Position numbers and translations under genes: made by a program. The notes under the pieces were generated by a model. It ran no database searches, was not told the DNA's origin, and saw nothing but the letters and a program-made list of their open reading frames with translations. From Rhodocyclales bacterium (lineage in GTDB: Bacteria; Pseudomonadota; Gammaproteobacteria; Burkholderiales; Rhodocyclaceae), in NCBI GenBank assembly GCA_021286885.1, contig JAJTBM010000104.1:1-8666 (forward strand): a stretch of 8,666 nt of DNA, in the 5' to 3' direction. Numbering within the stretch: the stretch's first letter is position 1; every line of letters begins with the position of its first letter. This document shows, one piece after another, positions 1 to 5,666 of this stretch.

Positions 1-621
1 CAAATCTTCGAGCCCCTGGGGCAGACCCACCAGGTGGTGGCCCTGGAGCGCCCCGGACACCGGGGTCTGGCGCCGACCACCCGCCCCCGGGACCCCTGCA
101 CCATCGCCCGGGAAAGCCACGAACAACTGCGGGCAGCCGGCATCCCGCCCCCTTACCTGCTGATCGGCCATTCCCTGGGTGGGCGCTACCAGTACGCCTT
201 TGCCCGGCTCTACCCCCAGGACGTGGCCGGACTGCTCCTGCTGGACCCGACCCCGCCGGGCCACTGGGCCCGCCTCCAGAGCGAAACCCCGCACCTGGCC
301 CTGCTGCTCAAGGGGCTGCGGGCCGTAGCCTTCAGCCCTACCGATCAGGCCGAGTTTGACGCCCAGGATGAGTGCATGGACAGCCTGATCCAGGGCCCGC
401 CCTTGACGCTGCCCGCCCGGGTGCTGGTGCCGGGCCGCTTCCGCCCCGAAGAAAAGGGAGACTTCGAAACCATGCAGAAACACGCACGCCAGCAGTGGAA
501 AACCCTGCTGGGCCTGGAGCGGCTGGAAGTGATCTGGGACTCGGGGCACTTCATCCACCAGGATAGCCCCGACGAAGTGCTGGCCCGCTTGCCCGTACTG
601 CGCCCGACGGAGACCCCATGA
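1..621 (+). CDS. alpha/beta hydrolase, 5' end outside the window
   Basis: This is the C-terminal part of an alpha/beta-hydrolase-fold enzyme. The frame is open from base 1, so the real start and the oxyanion-hole region lie upstream. The nucleophile elbow reads G-H-S-L-G-G, with the catalytic serine codon at 172-174. It is followed by the usual helix and the strand LLLLDPTPPG. The catalytic histidine is in WDSGHFIHQDSPDEV, codon 547-549; the pattern of GH followed by a hydrophobic residue, then H and DxPDEV, is typical of the family. I cannot assign the acidic member of the triad with certainty. The substrate cannot be read from the sequence; family members include esterases, haloalkane dehalogenases and peroxidases. 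No signal sequence can be judged because the N-terminus is missing. The stop overlaps the start of the downstream lipoprotein gene by four bases (ATGA), so the two are probably cotranscribed and translationally coupled. Confidence 0.9.
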   Translation, partial: QIFEPLGQTHQVVALERPGHRGLAPTTRPRDPCTIARESHEQLRAAGIPPPYLLIGHSLGGRYQYAFARLYPQDVAGLLLLDPTPPGHWARLQSETPHLALLLKGLRAVAFSPTDQAEFDAQDECMDSLIQGPPLTLPARVLVPGRFRPEEKGDFETMQKHARQQWKTLLGLERLEVIWDSGHFIHQDSPDEVLARLPVLRPTETP

Positions 622-983
622 AGCACCGCGTGCCCCTCAGCGGACTGCTGGCCAGCGTGCTGCTGCTCACCAGCTGCGCCACGCCCCGCACCAGCGCGCA
701 ACTGGAAGCAGCCCGCCAGGCCCTGCGCCCGGGCATCAGCACCCGGGCCGAGGTCCAGGCCCGCCTGGGCCCACCCGACGAAAACATTGAAGAAGAAGAG
801 GCCCGGGTCTGGGTGTACTCCGCCCAATTCAGCCTGCCCATGGGGGTGGGCTATCTGCCGATGCTGGGCGATCTGCTGGATCTGGCCGAGACCGCCCATA
901 ACCTGAGCAACGCCCACGAACTGATCATCCAGTTCGATGAGCAGGGCGTGGTGCGCAAACGCAGCCTGCGCGCCTTGCCCTGA
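618..983 (+). CDS. SmpA/OmlA (BamE-like) outer-membrane lipoprotein
   Basis: A 121-residue predicted lipoprotein. The N-terminus has basic residues (MKHR), a hydrophobic stretch at residues 8-17 and the lipobox L-T-S-C with lipidated Cys20. Ala at +2 (not Asp) predicts sorting to the outer membrane, with the protein facing the periplasm. Residues about 36-75 (LRPGISTRAEVQARLGPPDE, then VWVYSAQF) match the SmpA/OmlA pattern: a PGxT-x(2)-EV helix, an LGxP turn and a strand with an aromatic WVY. A last strand, IIQFDEQGVVRKRSL, completes the small alpha/beta fold. BamE itself is of similar size and helps the Bam complex insert beta-barrel proteins. Many genomes carry further paralogues with this fold, so I do not call this bamE. 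It overlaps the hydrolase gene by ATGA, giving a clear start, and converges on the isochorismatase gene 12 bp away. Confidence 0.85.
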   Translation: MKHRVPLSGLLASVLLLTSCATPRTSAQLEAARQALRPGISTRAEVQARLGPPDENIEEEEARVWVYSAQFSLPMGVGYLPMLGDLLDLAETAHNLSNAHELIIQFDEQGVVRKRSLRALP

Positions 984-995
984 GGCACGGGGCAC

Positions 996-1595
996 TCAGT
1001 CGGGAATCCCGTCTATCCCCGGCACCACCAGCGCAAACAAATCACCCAGCGCAGCCAGGGCCACGGCCTTCACCTGGGCGGCGGGGATGAGTTCGCCCTC
1101 CGGCCCGGGCAGCGCCCGGGTGGCCACCGTGCTGGCGGGCACGCACACCTGAAAACCGAGATTGAAGGCGCCCCGGCTGGTGGAGTTGATGCACATATGG
1201 GCCATGAAACCCACGATCACCAGATGCTTGACCCCCAAAGCACGCAGGCGGGCTTCCAGATCGGTGCCCACAAACGAATTCGGATAGCCCTTGATGACCA
1301 CCGGCTCATCGCCCTGGGGCGCCACCTTGTCGGCAATCGCGCCAATCTCGGCGCGGATGTCGTAGGGGGAGCCCGGGCCGGAATCATGCTGGATGTGGAT
1401 CACCGGCGCCCCCACCGCCCGGGCCCGGGCGAGCAGGCGGGCGCATTCGTCCAGGGCCGGCTCCACGCCCTCCAGCGCCATCACCCCGCTGCGGTAGGTG
1501 TTCTGGGCATCCACAATAATCAGGGCCGACTCGGCCAGGCGGGCGGGTTCGGTGGGCAGGCCGGACAACTGGCGCAGGGTAACAGGCTGGCTCAT
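996..1595 (-). CDS. isochorismatase-like cysteine hydrolase
   Basis: A 199-residue cytosolic enzyme of the isochorismatase-like cysteine hydrolase superfamily. The triad is visible: Asp29 in ALIIVDAQNTY, Lys102 in VVIKGYPNSF, and Cys135 in GFMAHMCINSTSRGA, with the usual hydrophobic stretch before the cysteine. The family cleaves C-N or vinyl-ether bonds (isochorismate, N-carbamoyl compounds, nicotinamide). The DxH...H metal site of nicotinamidases is not evident, so nicotinamide is unlikely. The true substrate is unknown. The open frame runs much further upstream, but the ATG at 1593-1595 is preceded by AAGGAG with 6 nt spacing. From there the length is normal for the family, so I use that start. 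It is divergent from a LysR-type gene, a common arrangement in which the regulator controls its neighbour and itself. Confidence 0.9.
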   Translation of the reverse strand: MSQPVTLRQLSGLPTEPARLAESALIIVDAQNTYRSGVMALEGVEPALDECARLLARARAVGAPVIHIQHDSGPGSPYDIRAEIGAIADKVAPQGDEPVVIKGYPNSFVGTDLEARLRALGVKHLVIVGFMAHMCINSTSRGAFNLGFQVCVPASTVATRALPGPEGELIPAAQVKAVALAALGDLFALVVPGIDGIPD

Positions 1596-1627
1596 GGCAA
1601 TCTCCTTTGTAAATGTTGCGCGGTTTG

Positions 1628-1662
1628 GGTGCGTGGTGCTTTGGTGCTTGGTGCTGCGGTGC
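1628..1662. repeat. five GGTGC units at 7-8 bp spacing
   Basis: GGTGC starts at 1628, 1635, 1643, 1650 and 1658, alternating 7 and 8 bp, so pairs of units form an approximate 15-bp tandem repeat. It lies in the 5' leader or promoter region of the isochorismatase-like gene, about 35-70 bp from its start codon. Read on that gene's strand the unit is GCACC. It could be low-complexity DNA or a multi-site operator. Confidence 0.55.
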
Positions 1663-1710
1663 TGAAAGTACCGCTGCAGCCAGCTTAAGGGCCGGCACAC
1701 CCTGCGTAAA

Positions 1711-1739
1711 TTGACATCCTTGCGGCCCAAACCTGCAAA
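1711..1739 (+). promoter_or_regulatory. predicted sigma70-type promoter of the LysR gene
   Basis: A perfect -35 hexamer TTGACA (1711-1716) is followed after exactly 17 bp by TGCAAA (1734-1739), a poor -10 with 3 of 6 matches. The start site would be near 1746, leaving a leader of about 43 nt before the chosen LysR start. The weak -10 lies inside a palindrome (1732-1747), which suggests regulated transcription. This is a motif-only prediction. Confidence 0.35.
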
Positions 1740-1747
1740 AATGCAGG
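1732..1747. promoter_or_regulatory. palindrome CCTGCA-AAAA-TGCAGG, possible operator
   Basis: Perfect 6-bp inverted repeat arms are separated by AAAA. The element covers the predicted -10 of the LysR promoter, where a bound protein would block transcription. That would fit negative autoregulation, common for LysR-type genes. The spacing is T-N10-A rather than the classic LysR T-N11-A, so another factor, or a small mRNA hairpin, is possible. Confidence 0.35.
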
Positions 1748-1788
1748 CCCACCTTTTTGAACGGGCGCCCCCCGTCGCCCCAATCCCC

Positions 1789-2664
1789 ATGAACTGGGAT
1801 GACCTGCGCTTTTTGATCGAACTCGCCCGAGCCGGCAGCCTGGCCGCCGCCGCCCGCCGGCTGGCGGTGGACCAGACCACCGTGGCCCGACGCCTGCGGG
1901 CCCTGGAAGACACCCTGGGCACCCCCTTGATGGAACGCAGCGCCGGCCACTGGCAACCCACCCCGGTGGGCGCCCGGGTGCTGGCGCGGGCCGAGCAGAT
2001 CGCCCGCGATGTAGACAGCATCGCCCGGCTGGCCGACCCGGAGGCCGATAGCGTCAGCGGCCAGGTGCGCCTGACCTCGGTGACGGCCATCATCGACGGC
2101 CTGCTGATCCCCGCCCTGCCCCGGCTCTACGCCCGCCACCCGGCCCTGCACCTGGAGCTGCTGGCGAGCAATGAATCCCTGGACGTGGCGCGTCGGGAGG
2201 CCGACATCGCCCTGCGCCTGGCCCGCCCCCGGGCGGGGGATTTTCTGATGCGCAAGCTGGCCGATTGCGCGTTTGCCTGCTACGCCACCCCAAGCAGCCC
2301 GGCGGACGCCCCCTGGCTGGCCTACCACGCGGCCCTCGCCCACACCCCGGAAATGCGCTGGCTGGCCGAGCACCAGGGCGACCGCCCGATCCGGCTACGC
2401 AGCGACAGCCTGCACGGCCTCGCCCGGGCCGCCGCCCAGGGGCTGGGTGCCGCCGTGTTGCCCTGCTTTGTGGGCGATGCCGAACCCGGGCTCGTGCGCA
2501 CCAGCGGCCTGCTGCTGAAGCGGGAGGTGTGGATGCTGATCCACCCGGACGCCCGGCGCCTGGCGCGGGTGAATGCGGTGGCAGCCTGGCTGGAAGAATG
2601 CTTTCAGACGAGCGTTTTACAAAACGATGGCAATTTGTCGGATCTGGCAGACAAATCCGGTTAA
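1789..2664 (+). CDS. LysR-family transcriptional regulator
   Basis: A 291-residue LysR-type regulator. Residues 1-60 form the winged helix-turn-helix: MNWDDLRFLIELARAGSLAA, then AARRLAVDQTTVARRLRALE, then LGTPLMER and TPVGARVL. A linker helix to about residue 85 is followed by the effector-binding domain (VSGQVRLTSVTAIIDGLLIPALP, then the LELLASNESLDVARREADIALRL block typical of the subgroup). The effector is unknown. The frame is open to 1711, but the 26 extra residues are proline-rich and unlike any LysR N-terminus. MNWDDLRF is the usual family start, although no good Shine-Dalgarno sequence precedes it. The gene is divergent from the isochorismatase-like hydrolase, its most likely target. 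The 3' end, coding for NLSDLADKSG, overlaps an inverted repeat and is AT-richer than the rest. Confidence 0.92.
   Translation: MNWDDLRFLIELARAGSLAAAARRLAVDQTTVARRLRALEDTLGTPLMERSAGHWQPTPVGARVLARAEQIARDVDSIARLADPEADSVSGQVRLTSVTAIIDGLLIPALPRLYARHPALHLELLASNESLDVARREADIALRLARPRAGDFLMRKLADCAFACYATPSSPADAPWLAYHAALAHTPEMRWLAEHQGDRPIRLRSDSLHGLARAAAQGLGAAVLPCFVGDAEPGLVRTSGLLLKREVWMLIHPDARRLARVNAVAAWLEECFQTSVLQNDGNLSDLADKSG
2633..2656. repeat. inverted repeat ATTTGTC/GACAAAT at the LysR 3' end
   Basis: Two perfect 7-bp arms (2633-2639 and 2650-2656) enclose a 10-nt loop, just before the LysR stop codon. There is no T-tract after it on the plus strand, so it is not a standard intrinsic terminator. It could be an mRNA 3' stabilising hairpin or a binding site for the downstream promoter region. 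Confidence 0.4.
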
Positions 2665-2674
2665 ATTACCGTGA

Positions 2675-2691
2675 ATGATGCGGCGCATCAT
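2675..2691. promoter_or_regulatory. 17-bp palindrome ATGATGCG-G-CGCATCAT
   Basis: A perfect inverted repeat with 8-bp arms and one central base, in the LysR-EAL intergenic region, about 90 bp before the EAL start. The odd-length symmetric form is what a homodimeric regulator would bind. As RNA it would form a 7-bp stem with a GGC loop, but no U-tract follows, so a terminator is less likely. Confidence 0.5.
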
Positions 2692-2706
2692 CCACTTGGG
2701 CGCAAT

Positions 2707-2751
2707 CTTAATGAAATCTTCATGAAAGGCCGCCCCCCCGCTGCCGACAAT
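2707..2751 (+). promoter_or_regulatory. predicted EAL-gene promoter with OmpR/PmrA-type direct repeat
   Basis: CTTAAT (2707-2712), a 5-bp gap, then CTTCAT (2718-2723) form an 11-bp-periodic direct repeat; the repeated unit is ATCTTnATGAA. This resembles the CTTAA-type half-sites with 11-bp periodicity bound by OmpR-family response regulators such as PmrA/BasR and QseB, with a mismatch in the second half. Immediately downstream a poor -35 (TGAAAG, 2723-2728) is followed after 17 bp by GACAAT (2746-2751), a -10 with 4 of 6 matches. That would give a leader of about 23 nt. A weak -35 next to such a repeat is the usual layout of an activated promoter. Prediction from motifs only. Confidence 0.35.
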
Positions 2752-2780
2752 GCAGCATTCCCTGATGAACCCGCCCCATC

Positions 2781-3596
2781 ATGTACTACAGCGGCCTGCG
2801 CGCCCACCTGACCTGCCTGCTCCAGGAGCAGGCGCTGCACATCCTGTTCCAGCCCATCTTTGATCTGCGCGCCCAGCGTATTGCCGGCTACGAGGCCTTC
2901 ATGCGCGGCCCGGTGGGCTCCCCCCTGCACACCCCCGAACAACTGCTGCGGGTGGCCCGGGAAAGCGGGCTGGGCCTGCCCCTCGAACGTCTCGCTTGCG
3001 GGGCTGCGCTCCAGGCCTTCGCCCAGCAACACTTACCGGGCCGGCTGTTTCTCAACCTGAGCCCGGGCGCCCTGGCTGCGCCGGACAGCGCCAGTTTCCT
3101 GCTCAACCAGGCGGCCGCCTGGGGCCTGGGGGGCGAACGCCTCGCGCTGGAACACCTGCATCTGGATGCCGACCGGCCCCCGGCCCTGGACACGGCCCTC
3201 GCCCAACTGGCCGCCGAACACCTCGCCTTCGCCTGGGATGGCCACCCGGAAACCCTGCCCCAGGGCCCGATTTGCCCCCAATACGTAAAGCTGGCCCCGA
3301 AGCTGGTGCGCCAGATCCACCAGGATGCGGAGCGCCGGGCCCATCTGGCCGGGCTCTTGCGGGAGGCAGCCGATCAGGGCTGCATCAGCATCGCCGAAGG
3401 CGTTGAGGACTCCCGGGATCTGCGCACTCTGGCTGATCTGGGCTGCGACTGGGCCCAGGGCTTCCTGCTCGGACGGCCAGCAGAAGAACCCGCCACCACG
3501 CTCTCCCGGGGGGTGCAAGGCATCCTGAACCCCCGCCCGGCCAATCCACGCCTGCACGCGGGCACCCCACCCCACCTCTGGCAGACGCCCGGCTAA
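2781..3596 (+). CDS. stand-alone EAL-domain protein, degenerate active site
   Basis: A 271-residue protein that is almost entirely an EAL (c-di-GMP phosphodiesterase) domain with no visible GGDEF, PAS or membrane segment. Retained landmarks: ILFQPIFDL (22-29), the signature as E38-A-F, N92 in LFLNLSP, E124, D153, K170, E206 in SIAEGVED, and Q226-G in WAQGFLLGRP. Losses: the second acidic residue of the usual ExxE is His127; the DDFGTG loop-6 motif is reduced to W-D-G-H; and the KxD motif reads K-L-A, losing its Asp. These positions bind metal or organise loop 6 in active enzymes, so I infer it is probably inactive and may act as a c-di-GMP sensor or protein-binding module. The tail after residue 245 is proline-rich and outside the domain. 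No Shine-Dalgarno precedes the ATG. It converges on norD, with 30 bp between the stops. Confidence 0.88.
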   Translation: MYYSGLRAHLTCLLQEQALHILFQPIFDLRAQRIAGYEAFMRGPVGSPLHTPEQLLRVARESGLGLPLERLACGAALQAFAQQHLPGRLFLNLSPGALAAPDSASFLLNQAAAWGLGGERLALEHLHLDADRPPALDTALAQLAAEHLAFAWDGHPETLPQGPICPQYVKLAPKLVRQIHQDAERRAHLAGLLREAADQGCISIAEGVEDSRDLRTLADLGCDWAQGFLLGRPAEEPATTLSRGVQGILNPRPANPRLHAGTPPHLWQTPG

Positions 3597-3626
3597 AGGG
3601 CCTGGGGCCTTGCCGCGCCTGCTGCC

Positions 3627-5486
3627 TCAGGCAGTGAGCTGGGCGTAGAGCTGGGGCAGGCGGGCGGGCAGCTCCGCCGGGCGGCGCAGCACGGTGTAGC
3701 CTGCCGTGCCAAACAGGTGGGGCAAATAGCCTTCCCCTTCCCGGTCGATGGTCACGCAGAACGGGCGCACCCCGGCCTGACGGGCGGCCTGCAGGCTCAT
3801 CCGGGTGTCTTCGATCCCGTAGCGCCCTTCGTAGTGATCCACATCGTTGGGCTTGCCATCCGACAGGATCAGCAACAACCGCACCGCCTCCGGGCGCCTG
3901 GCCAGGAGCTGGGTGGCGTAGCGGATGGGCGCGCCCATGCGGGTGTAAAAGCCGGGCTTGAGGGCCCCGATCCGCCCGCGCACTTGGTCGCCGGCGCGTT
4001 CATCGAAACCCTTGATGCGATGAAAGCGGATGTGATCCCGCCTGCGGGACGAAAACCCGTACAGCGCAAAGGGGTCGCCAGTGGCCCCCATAGCCTCGGA
4101 GAACAGCCACAGGCTGTCCTGGATCACGTCGATCACCCGCTGCTCGTTGCTCACCCAGGCATCGGTGGACAAGGACAAATCCGCCAGCACCAGGCAGCAC
4201 AGATCCCGCTCCCGCCGCTCGCAACTGCGATAGCCCCCCTGACGGGCGCTGGTGTAGCCACTGAGCCGGTCGGTATACGCCCGCACGCAGGCATCCAGAT
4301 CCAGTTCGCTGCCCTCGGGCTGATCCTTCAACCAGCGCCGGGCGGGGGTGAGGGCTTCCAGCTGGCGCCGCAGGCGGCGGGCCGGCATGCGCAGGCGCTC
4401 GGGCAGGGCGCAGGGCGTCGCATCCCGGGCTTCCAGCACCTGCAGGCTGCAACGATCCGGCAGGAGCTGCTGGCGTTTCCAGTCCCATTCGGGCAGCAGG
4501 ATGCCGCTTGCCAGGGGGCGGTCGTCCTGGGCGGCGGCGGGGAGATCCAGGTCAAAGCGCACCCGGGAGGCCGTGTCCTGGCCATCCTGGGCGATGCTGA
4601 TCTGATCCATGCCCTGGGCAGCCCGGGCCGGGTCGCTGTCCGGGTCGTCGTCGTGGCTGCGATTGACTTTCACATATTCGGCAAAAGACAACAGGCTTTC
4701 GGCCCGGAAAGGCAGGATCAGCCCGTTGCGCCCATCCGGCATGTCCTCGCGCCGGGCCTGACGGCGCTGGGCCCGGGCATCTTCGGTGCGCTGGCCGGGG
4801 GCCGCCGGGCGGGCCTGATCCGAGCGGTTCGCGCTGCGCCTATCCAGGGCCGCCGGCACCGGGTAGAGCCACACCGGCACCGGATAGGGCGGGCGGCGCG
4901 CAGCGGGGAGTTGATCCACACTGCCCGGCACCCGCAGGGCCTGGCGGATGGCGTGTTCGGCGGCGGCCTCATCGGCGGGCAGGCGTGCCGGATCGGGGCG
5001 CAGGGCCAGAATGCCGTCCACCAGCCGCTGATAACGGGTGGCAAAGCCCGGGAAGGCCGCGAGACAGGCCAGGCTGGCCTGCTGGTTGGTCTGAATCCAG
5101 CGTGCATCCAGCGCATCTCCGGCATCTCCAGCCTCTCCGTCGGCCAGGGCGGCCCCTTGGGCAATCAGCCACAGGTAAAGATCCCGGTTCAGGCTGCGCT
5201 CGGGCAGCAGGGCGATTTCGGCGGGCAGGCGCAGGGTTTCCTCATCCCGCCCGGCCAGGGGCAGGGTTTCGTCCACGTGGGCAAGACGTGCCAGCCAGGA
5301 ACGGCGCGCCCCGTGGGTCTGCTCGGCGGCCGCCGTGACCCGCAGGCCCGGATCGCCCCCCAGGGCGCGGAACAGGATGCCCGCCGTGCGCTCCAGACTG
5401 CGCAGCTGTACGGCGGCTTCCGGGTAGCTGCGTTGTGCCGCCCGGGTGATGAAGCGGTGCCACAGCCCGCCAACCCATTCTTCCAT
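3627..5486 (-). CDS. norD: nitric oxide reductase activation protein NorD
   Basis: A 619-residue cytoplasmic protein of normal NorD length. The start MEEWVGGLWHRFITRAA matches the characteristic NorD N-terminus, so the ATG at 5484-5486 is secure; a modest AGGGG lies 8 nt upstream of it. The N-terminal half is helical. Residues about 215-250 are a charged linker. LPEWDWKR (331-338) is a conserved NorD block. The C-terminal von Willebrand A domain has a complete metal site: D436-x-S438-x-S440, T515 in FYTRMGAP and D543 in LILSDGKPND. NorD works with the MoxR-type AAA+ ATPase NorQ to mature or activate the NorCB nitric oxide reductase in denitrifiers. Here no norC, norB or norQ is adjacent: downstream is a convergent EAL gene and upstream a divergent methyltransferase. 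The related CbbO proteins of Rubisco clusters are an alternative, but length and N-terminus favour NorD. Confidence 0.93.
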   Translation of the reverse strand: MEEWVGGLWHRFITRAAQRSYPEAAVQLRSLERTAGILFRALGGDPGLRVTAAAEQTHGARRSWLARLAHVDETLPLAGRDEETLRLPAEIALLPERSLNRDLYLWLIAQGAALADGEAGDAGDALDARWIQTNQQASLACLAAFPGFATRYQRLVDGILALRPDPARLPADEAAAEHAIRQALRVPGSVDQLPAARRPPYPVPVWLYPVPAALDRRSANRSDQARPAAPGQRTEDARAQRRQARREDMPDGRNGLILPFRAESLLSFAEYVKVNRSHDDDPDSDPARAAQGMDQISIAQDGQDTASRVRFDLDLPAAAQDDRPLASGILLPEWDWKRQQLLPDRCSLQVLEARDATPCALPERLRMPARRLRRQLEALTPARRWLKDQPEGSELDLDACVRAYTDRLSGYTSARQGGYRSCERRERDLCCLVLADLSLSTDAWVSNEQRVIDVIQDSLWLFSEAMGATGDPFALYGFSSRRRDHIRFHRIKGFDERAGDQVRGRIGALKPGFYTRMGAPIRYATQLLARRPEAVRLLLILSDGKPNDVDHYEGRYGIEDTRMSLQAARQAGVRPFCVTIDREGEGYLPHLFGTAGYTVLRRPAELPARLPQLYAQLTA

Positions 5487-5520
5487 GTTGTCTGCCCCTG
5501 CACGCCATGATTGATGACGG

Positions 5521-5562
5521 ACTATGGCAGCGCCCGGGGACGGGAGAAATGTTGCGCATCAA
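5521..5562 (-). promoter_or_regulatory. predicted norD promoter with FNR/Dnr-type box
   Basis: On the minus strand, TTGAT-GCGC-AACAT (5562 down to 5549) matches the FNR/Dnr/NnrR consensus TTGAT-N4-ATCAA at 8 of 10 positions, with a perfect left half. The -10 candidate CATAGT (5526 down to 5521) matches 4 of 6. If transcription starts at 5514, the box is centred at -41.5 and the hexamer covers -12 to -7, the standard class II activator geometry. The leader would be 28 nt. FNR-family regulators commonly control nor genes, so the placement makes sense. Prediction only. Confidence 0.4.
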
Positions 5563-5571
5563 GCGCTTCAA
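5554..5571. repeat. tandem 9-bp repeat GCGCATCAA/GCGCTTCAA
   Basis: Two adjacent 9-bp units (5554-5562 and 5563-5571) differ at one base. The first unit contains the perfect half-site of the proposed FNR-type box; the second offers another TTGAA half-site on the minus strand. This may be chance or an extended binding region in the intergenic space shared by norD and the methyltransferase gene. Confidence 0.4.
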
Positions 5572-5614
5572 CAAAATTTCCCAGCCCCCGGAACCTGCGG
5601 CCACCCGGGGCATC

Positions 5615-5620
5615 CATAAT
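5615..5620 (+). promoter_or_regulatory. possible -10 element of the methyltransferase gene
   Basis: CATAAT matches the -10 consensus at 5 of 6 positions, about 46 bp before the methyltransferase start. No recognisable -35 sits 16-18 bp upstream, so it would need an activator. With a start at 5627 the FNR-type box would be centred at -71.5, a known class I activator position; this may be coincidence. Confidence 0.25.
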
Positions 5621-5666
5621 GGAATTCAGCAGCATTTGCTTATACACCCCACCCCCAGGAGCCCCC

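Noticed and set aside
980..999. CTGAG/CTCAG hairpin between the convergent lipoprotein and hydrolase genes
   Set aside because: The stem is only 5 bp and arises because the two opposed TGA stops are complementary; there is no T-tract.
1384..2373. Long minus-strand frames crossing the isochorismatase promoter and the LysR gene, including a 365-codon extension of the hydrolase frame
   Set aside because: The upstream parts are antisense to a clear LysR gene, and a strong ribosome site marks the hydrolase start at 1595.
3622..3634. CTGCC-TCA-GGCAG hairpin at the norD stop codon
   Set aside because: Five base pairs with no T-tract on either strand is too weak to call a terminator.
3717..5510. 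A 597-codon open frame antisense to norD on the plus strand
   Set aside because: It mirrors norD almost fully, has a low-complexity Gly/Pro/Ala/Gln composition and no recognisable domain. Long antisense frames are expected in GC-rich genes; norD on the other strand is unambiguous.
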